A stretch of 64,000 nt of DNA from Luteococcus japonicus (GCF_003752415.1 NZ_RKHG01000001.1:1-64000); one strand, 5' to 3'; counted from the stretch's first letter, positions 1-9,768 are shown. Notes: generated by a model not told the origin, from the sequence alone. Numbers and translations are program-made.

Positions 1-2669
1 GTTGTTGTCGCCCTCGTCCCATCGGCTCGGCTTGGTGGGGTAGAAGGGCACGCGGGTGTACTCGTCGTCGGGACCGGTGAGTTGCTTGGCCTCCTTGAAG
101 ACATCCTCCAGACGGGCGCGGAACTTGTTCATCACGTCTTCCGCATCCTGGGTGGTGATGTCACCTCGGCCGATCAGGCTCTCGTGTACAGCTTGTGCGT
201 GGAGCGCTTCTGCTCGATCAGGTCGTACATGTTCGGCTGGGTGAAGCTCGGGTCATCGCCCTCGTGTGGCCGCGACGGCGGTAGCAGACCAGGTCGATCA
301 CTACGTCCTTGTTGAAACCGCTGCCGGTACTCGAAGGCGATCCGGCCGGCGAGCACGCAGGCGTCCGGGTCATCGCCGTTGACATGGATGACGGGCGCCT
401 GGATCACCTTGGCCACGTCGGTGCAGTAGACACTGGAGCGGGACTCCACCGGCGAGGTGGTGAAGCCCACCTGGTTGTTGACCACGACGTGCACCGTGCC
501 GCCCACGCGGTAGCCGCGCAGCTGGCTCATCTGCAGCACCTCGTAGACGACGCCCTGGCCGGCGAAGGCCGCGTCACCGTGCAGCAGGATCGGCAGGACC
601 GGGTAGCCCTCGCCGTCGTTCAGTGCGCTGGGCAGGCGGTCCAGCTTGGCGCGGGTGATGCCTTCCAGCACCGGGTCCACGGTCTCCAGGTGCGACGGGT
701 TGGCCGCCACCGAGGTGCGGATGGTGGCGCCGCTGGCGGCGGAGAACTTGCCCTCCGCGCCGAGGTGGTACTTCACGTCGCCCGAGCCCTGGGTACCGGC
801 CATGCCGATGTTGCCCTCGAACTCCCGGAAGATCTGGCCGTAGCTCTTGCCGGCGATGTTGGCCAGCACGTTCAGACGGCCACGGTGCGGCATACCGATG
901 CAGACCTCGTCCAGCGAGTTGTCGGCGGCCAGCTCGCAGATCTCGTCGAGCAGCACGATGGTGGACTCGCCACCCTCGAGGCTGAAGCGCTTCTGGCCGA
1001 CGAACTTGGTCTGCAGGAAGGTCTCGAAGATCTCCGCCTCGTTGAGCTTGTCGAGGATGCGCAGGTGCTCCTCGCGGGGCAGGGGAGTGTGCGGCTTCTC
1101 GAACTTCTCCTGGAACCAGCGACGCTGTTCGGTGTCCGAGATGTGCATGTACTCGATGCCCATGGTGTGGCAGTAGGAGTCACGCAGGATGTCCAGGATC
1201 TCGCGCAGCGTCATGTAGCTGCGGGCCTCGCCAGCGAAGGTGCCGACCGCGAACTCGCGGTCCAGGTCCCACACAGTCAGGCCGTGGGTCTCCAGCTCGA
1301 GTTCGGGGTGGGTGCGCTGGCGGTACTCCAGCGGGTCGACGTCGGCCATGAGGTGGCCCAGGCTGCGGTAGGCCTGGATCAGCTCGACGACACGGGCCTC
1401 CTTGGGCACCTGACTGTAGCGGTGGGCGCTGACGTCGGTGTCCCAACGCAGCGGGCGGGTAGGGGACGCGCAGGCTCTCGAAGATCTGGTCGTAGAAACC
1501 GTCCTCGCCCAGCAGCAGCCGGTGCATCTTGCGCAGGAACTCACCGGACTGTGCGCCCTGGATGACGCGGTGGTCATAGGTGGAGGTCAGCGTGGTGATC
1601 TTGCTGACGCCCAGCTCGTTGATCCGGCTCTCGCTGGTGCCCTGGAACTCCGGCGGGTAGTCGATGGATCCGACGCCGACGATGACTCCCTGGCCATTCA
1701 TCAGGCGGGGCACCGAGTGGTTGGTGCCCAGGCCACCGGGATTGGTCAGCGAGGCGGTGACGCCCTGGAAGTCCTCGACACCGAGCTTGCCGGTACGGCC
1801 CTTCTTGACGACCTCCTCGTAGGCGGCCCACCACTGCATGAAGTCGAGCTGCTCGCAGCCCTTGATGGCGGGCACGACCAGGTTGCGGGTGCCGTCGGGC
1901 TTGACGAGGTCCATGGCCAGACCGATGTTGATCGACGGGTTCTCGATCAGGACGGGCTTGCCGTTCTCCTCGCCGTAGGCATTGTTCATGGCCGGGATGG
2001 CCTTGAGCGCCTGCACCATCGCGAAGCCGATGATGTGGGTGAAACTGACCTTGCCACCCTTCGAGCGCTTGAGGAAGTTGTTGATCACGGTGCGCTGGTC
2101 GATGACCAGCTTCATCGGGACCGACCGCACGGTGGTGGCCACCGGCATGGTCAGCGAGGCGTCCATGGCCTTGGCCGTGCGCATCGGCACGCCCTTCATG
2201 ACCGTCTTCTTGGGCTCCTGGCTGGCCACCTTGGGGCGGTTGGCGGGATTCGGCGCATTGGCGCTCAGGCCCGAGGCGTGTCCGGGCGTGGACGGCGTCT
2301 CGGTGCGCACCTCGCGCTGCTCGACCTTGGTGGGCTTGGGGGCCTCGGCCGGGGCGGACTGTTTGGGCTGCGCTGGGTCGGACTGTTTGGGCTGCGCTGG
2401 GGCGGACTGTTTGGGCTGCGCTGGGCGGACTGTTCGGGCTGCACCGGGGCGGACTGTTCGGGCTGCGCCGGGGTGGCCTGCTGCGGGGCGGCAGCAGGAG
2501 CGGGTGCGGCGGCGGGCGTCGCCTGCTGCGCCTGCGCCGGCGAGTTCTTGGCGAAATAGGCCGCCCACGCGGCATCCACGCTGCTCGGATCGGACTTGTA
2601 CTGCTCGTACATTTCCTCGATCAGCCAGTCGTTGGCGCCGAAGTCACTGGAGGAGTCGTTGTTTGACAT
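1..2669 (-). pseudogene. kgd: Multifunctional 2-oxoglutarate decarboxylase/dehydrogenase Kgd, 5' part, frameshifted
   Basis: Actinobacterial Kgd fuses an E2-like acyltransferase domain to a thiamine-diphosphate E1 domain and acts on 2-oxoglutarate in the TCA cycle. I start at ATG 2669 (MSNNDSSSDFGANDWLIEEM). Then come a Pro/Ala/Gln linker with an eight-residue repeat (about 2356-2478), the E2 core ending in TYDHRVIQGAQSG, and the E1 domain with GMPHRGRLNVLANI; the gene runs off the left edge. The product switches frame near 2425, 1450 and 180, and has a compensating +1/-1 pair near 290-320. Read across these, the residues match the family continuously, so nothing large is missing. The breaks are single bases, and the first falls where a repeat unit has one G too few. 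Kgd is central metabolism, so sequencing error is at least as likely as true loss. Confidence 0.85.
2356..2478 (-). repeat. 24-bp tandem repeat in the kgd linker
   Basis: Five head-to-tail units of about 24 bp, consensus GGGGCGGACTGTTTGGGCTG plus four bases, encode the octapeptide PAQP(E/K)QSA on the minus strand. The fourth unit (about 2422-2444) is 23 bp because its G run has three Gs instead of four, and this is exactly where the kgd frame breaks. The variable Pro/Gln linker before the E2 core is typical of Kgd. Confidence 0.8.
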
Positions 2670-2739
2670 GTGTTGTGCGGTGGCTCGGGCCACCATCGCC
2701 TTCTTCCGGTGTGTGTTGGCCTGCGGCAGGCCCCTGCGC

Positions 2740-4056
2740 CTACCTGGATGCGATGTTATCCGTTACCCGGGTGGCTTGGGCAAACCTGTTTGTCATCAAT
2801 CCTTCAACAGTCCACCAGACGGTGATGGCCGTCAAGCCCACGAGCCCCAGATTTCGGCCGACGAGCGCCGCCGTCGCGCCCCGGTCGGCTGTCTCGGGCA
2901 CGATCAGGCCGAGGTAGTGGTTGGGGTAGACGTACTGGGTGGCCCAGGCGATCGCCAGGCATGTGACGGCCACCAGAGTGGCCCTGGCCCGGTGCTTGCC
3001 GCGGGGCGCGAGTCCAAGCCAGGCAGCGCTGACGGCCCCCAGCCACGCGACATATTGCGGGCTGAGGGTCTTGTTCGCGCTCAGCATGACGAGCACGATG
3101 GACAGGCAGGCCAGAGCCCGCAGGTCGGGGCTGGCCCCCTCCCGGAAGACCAGCACGGCGATGACTCCGGTGTAGAGGACACCCAGAGCCATGGCGACGG
3201 AGGAAAGTCGAAGAAGTGTTTCGACGTGCGGACCGAAGACCTCGAAGGCATTGAAGGGAGACATCCTCACGTCCCACCGGACCGCTGCATTGCCCGCCTG
3301 TTCCGGCCCGCCGAAGGCGCGCAGGAGGATCGGGACGCTCGCCCAGGCGCTCTCGATCTGAAGTCCCCGTCCGGACTGCCAGGACAGGGGTGAGACGAGC
3401 CGCATCGGGCCGGCGACGAGCAGGGAGGCCAGGGCCAGGCCCATGCCCGTCGCGCTGAACCAGACGAGGCGTTCCCGGGAAGAACGGTCACGCCCCAGCA
3501 GGGGGGCAATCAGCAGCGCCGGCCACAGCTTGATGCCGGCTCCCAAGGCCATCAGGGCCCCGGACAGCCCTGGCCGACGGGCCACCAGGAAGACCGCGAC
3601 GCCCACCACCACGCCGGCCAGCAGGTCATAGCGGAACCAGATCAGTGGCCCCATCGCAAAGGTGAAGACCATCCAGTAGATGGCCGCCACCTTGGAGCGG
3701 CCCTGCCACAACCAGACCGAGAAGCCTCCGTCGAGCACGGCCATCAGCAGCGCGAAGAGCAGGCAGTAGAGCGAGACGTCGTCATCGATGGGCTGGCGCA
3801 GCACGTCCAGCAGCCAGACCACCGGCATCGGGTACTCGCGCAGCACCGTGGAGTAGTCCTGTGCGCCCTGCAACTGACCGAAGTAGTAGCGCACGTCGTT
3901 GATGATGAAGGTGTAGTCCTTCGCCCACTGGTGGAGCATCCAGCAGCGGGAGAGCACCCAGAGCGCCACCCACGGGACGGCACTGCCCAGCAGCAGCCGA
4001 CGGATGTCGGTGCCGAGCAGGGACGGGGGACTGGATTCGGGGGCGGGGGAGCTCAC
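2740..4056 (-). CDS. GT87/DUF2029 family membrane glycosyltransferase (paralogue 2 of 2)
   Basis: A 438-residue polytopic membrane protein starting at a GTG. It resembles the GT87/DUF2029 family of polyprenyl-phosphate-mannose-dependent mannosyltransferases (PimE-like), which act on the outer face of the membrane. Visible family traits are an acidic first loop (IINDVRYYFGQL), an EYPMPVVWLL segment, an ALGAGIKLWPALLIAPLL helix and the late ALANKTLSPQYVAW-type motif (seen here as SANKTLSPQYVAWLG). It begins 9 bp after the stop of the related upstream gene, so the two are probably one transcript and arose by duplication. The sugar donor and acceptor cannot be read from the sequence; lipoglycan or cell-wall mannosylation is an inference. 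Confidence 0.75.
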   Translation of the reverse strand: MSSPAPESSPPSLLGTDIRRLLLGSAVPWVALWVLSRCWMLHQWAKDYTFIINDVRYYFGQLQGAQDYSTVLREYPMPVVWLLDVLRQPIDDDVSLYCLLFALLMAVLDGGFSVWLWQGRSKVAAIYWMVFTFAMGPLIWFRYDLLAGVVVGVAVFLVARRPGLSGALMALGAGIKLWPALLIAPLLGRDRSSRERLVWFSATGMGLALASLLVAGPMRLVSPLSWQSGRGLQIESAWASVPILLRAFGGPEQAGNAAVRWDVRMSPFNAFEVFGPHVETLLRLSSVAMALGVLYTGVIAVLVFREGASPDLRALACLSIVLVMLSANKTLSPQYVAWLGAVSAAWLGLAPRGKHRARATLVAVTCLAIAWATQYVYPNHYLGLIVPETADRGATAALVGRNLGLVGLTAITVWWTVEGLMTNRFAQATRVTDNIASR

Positions 4057-4065
4057 GTTCTCCGT

Positions 4066-5427
4066 TCAGCGTTCGGCGTCTGTGGCCAACCGGGTGGCCT
4101 CGATCTGGCGCGGATGCAGGAAGCTCCAGATCCACGCCGCGATCTTGAACAGTACCCAGCACAGGACCACATTGCGGGCGGCCAGCACCAGCGTGGCGCC
4201 GTGCATGCCGGGCCGGTGACCCACCAGCGACGCATATCCGATGGGGTAGATGATCTGGGTCAGCAGGGTGATCACCAGCGTCCACTCGCTGATCTCCGCC
4301 AGATGGTGCTCGTCGCTGCGGGCCCGGTGGCTGCCCTTGGGGTTCTCGCTGGCCATGGCCCAGCCCGCGGCCAGCGGGCCACCCACCCAGATGATGTACT
4401 GCGGACTGAATGTCTTGTTGGCCACGATCATCACGAAGATGACCAGCAGCATCAGGGCAGCTCCCTCGATCAGGCGCTGGTCCCCGCGGCGCAGCCACAG
4501 CAGGTAGCAGGCCACAGTGGCCAGCAGGCCCAGCGCCATTGCCGCGGAGGCGAGGGTCTGGAAGAGCTCGGTGGCGGGCCCGGAGATCTCCCACGCGTTG
4601 AAGTCGCTGACGGCCACCCAGAAGGTCTCGGGGGTCATCATCCGCCACAGCATCGGGATCGTGGCCCACACGCTCTCGATCTGCAGTCCGCGCTGACCCT
4701 GCCAGCCCAGGGGGGAGACGAGCCGGTCCCAGCCGGCCCAGACCAGACTGGCGATCGCGAGCAGGCATCCCGATCCCCAGAAGCCGAGGCTGGTGAGCAA
4801 CCGGTTTCGCCGTGGTGAGCCGTGCTCCCGGTCCCCCAGGAGCGCTGGCCACAGCAGCGCCGGCCAGAGCTTGATTGCCGCGCCGATCCCGATCATCGCG
4901 CCCGACGCGACGGGTTGCTTCTTGCGCAGCAGGAGCAAGGCCCAGCCGGCCAGGACAGCCGTGATGATGTCGAAACGCAGGTAGGCGGTGGTGCCCACGA
5001 GAGGTACGAAGGCGGACCAGAAGGCGACGGCCTTGCCGCGCAGCCGCCCAGCGTCGTGCCACAGCGTCCAGGTGAAGGCGGCGTCCAGCAGGAACATCAG
5101 GCAGAAGAAGGCGGCCACATAGGCCCACCGGTGGCCGAAGCTCACCAGGTCCGGGAGCTTGAGCAGCCACAGGACGGGGGTGGGGTATTCGATCATCGTC
5201 GACTGGGGGCCGTTGAGGCCCATCCGGGTGATGTTCTCGTGGTAGTAGCGAGTGTCTCCCAGGGTGAAGAGCATGGCTGCCCATTCAAGGAAGAGGACGA
5301 TGCGGCTGAACAGCCACACCTTCTTCATCAGGCGGGCATCGTTGAGCCGTTCCGAGTCCCACCAGGCCCGCCACGGTGAGGTGGGGGTGAGGAAGCTGGC
5401 TTGTTCACTGGTGGAAGTCTGGCTCAC
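4066..5427 (-). CDS. GT87/DUF2029 family membrane glycosyltransferase (paralogue 1 of 2)
   Basis: A 453-residue polytopic membrane protein with GTG start at 5427. It shares the layout of its downstream neighbour: GDTRYYHENI in the first loop, IEYPTPVLWLLKLP, GIGAAIKLWPALLWPALLGD, QRGLQIESVWATIPML and VANKTFSPQYIIWVGG. The paired occurrence of the IES(V/A)WA and NK(T)xSPQY motifs in both proteins shows a tandem duplication. The probable role is polyprenyl-phosphate-sugar-dependent transfer outside the membrane. It is first in the two-gene unit, whose 5' end lies about 85 bp from the tRNA-Arg gene on the same strand. Confidence 0.75.
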   Translation of the reverse strand: MSQTSTSEQASFLTPTSPWRAWWDSERLNDARLMKKVWLFSRIVLFLEWAAMLFTLGDTRYYHENITRMGLNGPQSTMIEYPTPVLWLLKLPDLVSFGHRWAYVAAFFCLMFLLDAAFTWTLWHDAGRLRGKAVAFWSAFVPLVGTTAYLRFDIITAVLAGWALLLLRKKQPVASGAMIGIGAAIKLWPALLWPALLGDREHGSPRRNRLLTSLGFWGSGCLLAIASLVWAGWDRLVSPLGWQGQRGLQIESVWATIPMLWRMMTPETFWVAVSDFNAWEISGPATELFQTLASAAMALGLLATVACYLLWLRRGDQRLIEGAALMLLVIFVMIVANKTFSPQYIIWVGGPLAAGWAMASENPKGSHRARSDEHHLAEISEWTLVITLLTQIIYPIGYASLVGHRPGMHGATLVLAARNVVLCWVLFKIAAWIWSFLHPRQIEATRLATDAER

Positions 5428-5511
5428 TGGGGCCCCCGGTCGGCGGGCCGCGCCCGGGCCCAGTCACTACATGGACGAACACTGCTCTTGATGGACGAGA
5501 ATCCGTCCTTC

Positions 5512-5587
5512 TGGCGCCCCCGGCAGGATTCGAACCTGCGCTCCCCGCCTCCGGAGGGCGGTGCTCTATCCCCTGAGCTACGGGGGC
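5512..5587 (-). tRNA. tRNA-Arg (anticodon CCG)
   Basis: Read on the minus strand, a seven-base acceptor stem GCCCCCG pairs with CGGGGGC, followed by discriminator G and an encoded CCA. The D-arm (GCTCAGGGGATAGAGC), the anticodon arm CCGCC-CTCCGGA-GGCGG with CCG at the anticodon position, and the T-loop GGTTCGAATCC are all present. It lies alone between the glycosyltransferase pair and lysA. Confidence 0.93.
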
Positions 5588-5721
5588 CAGCCCCTGTTGG
5601 GGCGTGGACCACAGTAGCAGGCTCCGGCAGTGCTTCGTCACAAGGGTCGGGGTGGCGCGTCGCGTGTCAGCGTCTGGAACGTGGTCGAGGGTCGGTGGTG
5701 GCTTCTGGAAGGATCAGGGGT

Positions 5722-7125
5722 ATGACGCACACCCATGTCGCCGGCTCCATCCATGCCGACGCCACCGCGGCGGGACCGCAGTGGCTCAACCGCCCCACCG
5801 ACGTCAACGAACTCGATCCCGCGCTGTGGAGCGCTTCGGTCGAGCGTGTCGATGGAGGAGAGGTGAGCGTGGCTGGTCTGGGCGTCAAGGAGATCGCCGA
5901 AGAGGTGGGCACTCCCGCCTATGTGGTCGACGAGGCGGACTTCCGCGCAAGGGCTGCCGCCTTCCGTGAGGCCTTTGCCGGTTGGCAGGTCTACTACGCA
6001 GGCAAGAGCTTCCTGACCCGGAGCGTGGCGCGCTGGATCCGGGAGGAGGACCTGTACCTCGACGTGTGCAGCGGGGGAGAGCTCACGGTGGCCCTGGCCG
6101 GCGGCATGGACCCGGCACGCATCGGCCTGCATGGCAACAACAAGTCCGTCGACGAGCTGGCCCTGGCCTTGTCGAAGGGTGTGGGCAGGATCATCGTCGA
6201 CTCGCTGGACGAGATCGGCCGGATCGAACAGCTCTGTGCGGCCAATGGCTGGCGCGCCCGGGTGATGGTGCGGGTGACCACCGGCGTGGAGGCACACACC
6301 CACGAGTACATTGCCACCGCGCACGAGGACCAGAAGTTCGGCTTCAGCATCACCAATGGGCAGGCGATGGTCGCAATGGTGCGCTGCCACTACAGCGAGC
6401 ACATGGACCTGCTGGGGATCCACTCACACATCGGCTCGCAGATCTTCGACACCCACGGCTTCGAGGTGGCTGCCCGCCGCACCATGAAGCTCCTGGCCCA
6501 GTTCGCCGCGGCGACCGGGACGGAGCTGCCCGAGTTGGACCTCGGTGGCGGCTTCGGCATCGCGTACACCCATGCCGACACCCCCGCAACGCCCGACGCC
6601 CTGGCCACCAGTCTGCGGGAGATCGTCGAGCATGAGGCGCGCGGATACAACATCGCCATCCCACAGATCAGCATCGAACCGGGCCGCGCCATCAGCGGCC
6701 CCACCACCATGGCGCTCTACACCGTGGGTACGGTGAAGGTGGTCGACATCGACGGGGGACAGAACCGGGTCTACGTGAGCATCGACGGTGGGATGAGTGA
6801 CAACATCCGTCCCGCCCTCTATGCCGCTGAGTACTCGGCGGCCGTCGTCTCGCGCGCCTCCCGGGCCGAGCCCGTCCTGTGCCGCGTGGTCGGCAAGCAC
6901 TGTGAGGGTGGCGACATCCTGGTCCGCGACGTCTTCCTGCCCGCGGACATCGCCCCCGGAGACCTGCTGGCGGTTCCCGCGTCGGGTGCCTACTCCCGGG
7001 CGATGGCCAGCAACTACAACATGCTGACCAAGCCTCCGGTCGTCGCGGTGCGCGACGGCGAACTGACCACATTGCTGCGCCGTGAGAGCCTCGAGGACCT
7101 GATGAGCCTCGACGTCGGCAACTGA
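5722..7125 (+). CDS. lysA: Diaminopimelate decarboxylase LysA
   Basis: A 467-residue PLP-dependent decarboxylase that converts meso-diaminopimelate to L-lysine. I start at ATG 5722 (MTHTHVAGS), preceded by AAGGATCAGGGG. An upstream in-frame extension runs back over the tRNA and is not credible. The barrel carries the Schiff-base lysine in YYAGKSFL, the HIGSQI motif, the phosphate-binding LDLGGGFGIAY, and EPGRAISGP. The C-terminal domain has the GKHCEGGDIL motif, whose Cys contributes to the partner active site. It is followed after 46 bp by hom, giving an aspartate-family gene group (lysA-hom-thrB), the usual actinobacterial order. Confidence 0.95.
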   Translation: MTHTHVAGSIHADATAAGPQWLNRPTDVNELDPALWSASVERVDGGEVSVAGLGVKEIAEEVGTPAYVVDEADFRARAAAFREAFAGWQVYYAGKSFLTRSVARWIREEDLYLDVCSGGELTVALAGGMDPARIGLHGNNKSVDELALALSKGVGRIIVDSLDEIGRIEQLCAANGWRARVMVRVTTGVEAHTHEYIATAHEDQKFGFSITNGQAMVAMVRCHYSEHMDLLGIHSHIGSQIFDTHGFEVAARRTMKLLAQFAAATGTELPELDLGGGFGIAYTHADTPATPDALATSLREIVEHEARGYNIAIPQISIEPGRAISGPTTMALYTVGTVKVVDIDGGQNRVYVSIDGGMSDNIRPALYAAEYSAAVVSRASRAEPVLCRVVGKHCEGGDILVRDVFLPADIAPGDLLAVPASGAYSRAMASNYNMLTKPPVVAVRDGELTTLLRRESLEDLMSLDVGN

Positions 7126-7171
7126 GCAGCACTCCCCGCCCGAAACAATCCACGAAGGACGAAGGACGACG

Positions 7172-8506
7172 ATGAACAGGCTCGAACCCGTAGACCCCGC
7201 GAAGCTCGCGCCCCTGAAGGTTGCCCTGTTGGGCTGTGGCGTGGTGGGCAGCCAGGTGGCCCGCGTGATCACCGAACAGGCAGAGGACCTCACCAACCGG
7301 ATCGGCTGTCGGCTCGAGCTGGTCGGCATCGCGGTGCGCAACCTGGACCGGGACTTCGGCGGCCTTGACCCGGAATTGTTCACCGATGACGCGAAGGCGC
7401 TGGTCTCGCGCGATGACCTGGACATCGTGATCGAGGTCGTCGGCGGCATCGAGCCCACCCGCGAGCTGGTGCTGACCGCCATCGACCACGGTGCCAGCAT
7501 CGTCACCGCCAACAAGGCCCTGTTGGCCCAGGACGGGGAGGCACTGTTCACAGCTGCCGAGAGCCGGGGCGTCGACCTCTACTTTGAGGCGGCCGTCGCT
7601 GGCGCCATCCCGATCGTGAGGCCGCTGCGAGAGTCCCTGGTGGGTGACGAGATCACCACCGTGATGGGGATCGTGAACGGCACGACGAACTACATCCTGG
7701 ACCAGATGACCACCACGGGGGCGGACTTCGACGATGCCCTCGCCGAGGCGCAGCGCCTGGGATATGCGGAGGCGGACCCCACCGCAGACGTGGAGGGCTA
7801 TGACGCCGCGGCCAAGGCGGCCATCATGGCGACGCTCGCCTTCCACACCCGGGTGCGGGGTGCGGACGTCTACCGCGAGGGAATCACCTCGGTGACCAGC
7901 AACGACATCGTCCTGGCCCGCAAGCTGGGCTGCGTGGTCAAGATGCTGGCCGTCCTCAAGACCGACGTGCAGGGAGCGGTGAGCGTGCGGGTCCACCCCG
8001 CACTGGTTCCCTCCAGCCACCCGCTCGCCAGCGTCGGCGGTGCCTACAACGCCATCTTCGTGGAGAGCAGGGATGCCGGGCGGCTGATGTTCATGGGCCC
8101 CGGCGCAGGCGGCTCCCCGACCGCGTCAGCCGTGATGGGTGACCTGGTCACCGTGGCTCGCAACCGCGTTCGCGGTGTCGCTGGTCCCGGGGAGTCCGTC
8201 TACGCCCAGCGCGCGATGACCCCGATGGGTGAGGTCGAGACGCGCTACCTGGTGCGGATCAATGTCGTCGACGAGCCCGGCGTGCTGGCTGCAGCCGCCG
8301 CCATCTTCGCCAACCACAACGTCTCGGTGCAGACGGTGGACCAGTCGCCCGCCGTCGCGCGTGACGGGGAGGACGAGGAGATTGCAGTGCTGGCCATGAT
8401 GACCCACCAGGCCAGGGAATCGGACCTCCAGGCCGTCGTGCGTGAGCTGGAGGAACGCAGCTTCACGCGGGGCACGGTGGAGGTCCTGAGGGTCGAGGGA
8501 AAGTGA
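7172..8506 (+). CDS. hom: Homoserine dehydrogenase
   Basis: A 444-residue NAD(P)-dependent enzyme reducing aspartate semialdehyde to homoserine. The N-terminal Rossmann motif is LLGCGVVGSQVARVI. The catalytic region shows TANKALLA, GIVNGTTNYILDQM and the EADPTADVEGYDAAAKA segment. The C-terminal part (from about residue 350, RYLVRINVVDEPGVLA) is an ACT domain, which in this family mediates threonine feedback. An RBS-like GAAGGACGAAGGACGACG precedes the ATG. thrB starts one base after the stop codon, so the two are translationally coupled. Confidence 0.95.
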   Translation: MNRLEPVDPAKLAPLKVALLGCGVVGSQVARVITEQAEDLTNRIGCRLELVGIAVRNLDRDFGGLDPELFTDDAKALVSRDDLDIVIEVVGGIEPTRELVLTAIDHGASIVTANKALLAQDGEALFTAAESRGVDLYFEAAVAGAIPIVRPLRESLVGDEITTVMGIVNGTTNYILDQMTTTGADFDDALAEAQRLGYAEADPTADVEGYDAAAKAAIMATLAFHTRVRGADVYREGITSVTSNDIVLARKLGCVVKMLAVLKTDVQGAVSVRVHPALVPSSHPLASVGGAYNAIFVESRDAGRLMFMGPGAGGSPTASAVMGDLVTVARNRVRGVAGPGESVYAQRAMTPMGEVETRYLVRINVVDEPGVLAAAAAIFANHNVSVQTVDQSPAVARDGEDEEIAVLAMMTHQARESDLQAVVRELEERSFTRGTVEVLRVEGK

Positions 8507-8507
8507 G

Positions 8508-9425
8508 ATGGAGCCTGCGATGGTGAGCCTGCCGGCGGGGCGCCGGGCGCGAGTGCGAGTGCCCGCCACGAGCGCGAACCTGGGGCCCGGCTTCGACTGC
8601 ATGGGTCTCGCGGTGGACCTGGTCGACGAGCTGTCTGCCGAGGTGTTGGAGGAGGGCGTCGAGGTGCAGGTCACCGGCGAGGGCGCCGATCAGGTACCGC
8701 GGGACGGCTCGCACCTCGTGGTGCGTGTGCTCACCGAATCCCTTGCGGAGCTGGGCTCTTGGCTGCCGGGTGTGCGCCTGGATGCGCACAACGTCATCCC
8801 ACACAGCCGCGGCCTGGGTTCCTCGGCAGCCGCCATCGTGGCCGGGCTCGCCCTGGCCTGGGGGTTGGCCCGGCCGGGTGAGCCGCTGGACCTGGACTGG
8901 GCCTGTCGGGTGAGCACCCGGTACGAGGGTCACCCGGACAATGCCTGTGCGGCCGTGCTGGGCGGCATCGTGTTGGCCTGGCCCGGCGTCGGGGACGACG
9001 TCGAGGTGGTCCGCCTCGAGGCGGCACCGGGGCTCCGGGCCATCGCCTGGGTGCCCGGATTCGAGGTCCGCACCGCGGGAGCGCGACAGGTCCTGCCCGT
9101 CGACGTGCCGCGGGTGGATGCGCTGGCCCAGGCCATCAGTTCAGCCCTCCTGGTGCACGCCCTCACCAAGGATCCGTCGAAACTCCTGGACGGTACGCGG
9201 GACAGGCTCCACCAGCCCTATCGTGCTCCGCTGATGCAGCCCTCGGCGGACCTGATGGCTGAGCTGCGCTCGCAGGGGATTGCGGCCTTCATCTCCGGGG
9301 CCGGGCCCACGGTGTTGGCGATGGGCACCCCGGACCAGTTGGCGGCCGCCGAGGACGTCCGGGCGGACGGGTTCACGCGGCATGACCTGTCCCTGGGGCG
9401 CGGCGTCGAGATCTTGCGGGGCTGA
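8508..9425 (+). CDS. thrB: Homoserine kinase
   Basis: A 305-residue GHMP kinase that phosphorylates homoserine for threonine synthesis. It begins VPATSANLGPGFDCMGLAVD-like after a short head and has the ATP-binding PHSRGLGSSAAAIVAGLAL motif and the C-terminal ISGAGPTVLAM motif. The start is ATG 8508, right after the hom stop; a GTG at 8520 is an alternative. Threonine synthase, which in many actinobacteria sits between hom and thrB, is absent here. Confidence 0.95.
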   Translation: MEPAMVSLPAGRRARVRVPATSANLGPGFDCMGLAVDLVDELSAEVLEEGVEVQVTGEGADQVPRDGSHLVVRVLTESLAELGSWLPGVRLDAHNVIPHSRGLGSSAAAIVAGLALAWGLARPGEPLDLDWACRVSTRYEGHPDNACAAVLGGIVLAWPGVGDDVEVVRLEAAPGLRAIAWVPGFEVRTAGARQVLPVDVPRVDALAQAISSALLVHALTKDPSKLLDGTRDRLHQPYRAPLMQPSADLMAELRSQGIAAFISGAGPTVLAMGTPDQLAAAEDVRADGFTRHDLSLGRGVEILRG

Positions 9426-9453
9426 AGGCCTCCGGAACCGTGCCGCGGGGTAA

Positions 9454-9484
9454 TTGCGGGCTGGCGAGGGCGGGATGCTACGCT
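9454..9484 (+). promoter_or_regulatory. Weak sigma-70-like promoter candidate before rho
   Basis: The 343-bp gap between thrB and rho (9426-9768) holds no convincing gene. It contains a TTGCGG at 9454-9459 and TACGCT at 9479-9484 with a 19-bp spacer, which would give a leader of roughly 280 nt before the rho GTG. This is only a pattern match; the leader may carry rho autoregulation but I see no clear hairpin that proves it. Confidence 0.25.
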
Positions 9485-9768
9485 CTTCTGCAGGATGAGG
9501 ACCGCATCGCGGAATCGTCCGCACCTCACAGGTCAGGTGCCATCTCGACCCAGGTTCTGGGCCGGAGAACCACTGGAGAACAACCCCGTCAGTCTCGTCG
9601 GGTCCCTTCCCTTGCTCATCAGCGTGGTCCTTCCCCTCTTGCCATTCGAGACGTGAACCATGTCCGCCAGCGCGGCGACGCGGTCCCGACCTGAATCGAC
9701 ATCGGGCGATGCCCGGCAAGCACTGTGCTGCCACCACCATCCCGCGCCCGGTTCGCGAAAGGAATCCA

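Noticed and set aside
309-1565. Long open frame on the plus strand opposite kgd
   Set aside because: It is a shadow of the minus-strand gene in high-GC DNA: no RBS, no family resemblance, and strongly biased His/Gly/Val-rich residues.
5401-5721. Upstream extension of lysA to 5401
   Set aside because: It would translate across the tRNA-Arg gene; ATG 5722 has a ribosome site and gives the normal protein start.
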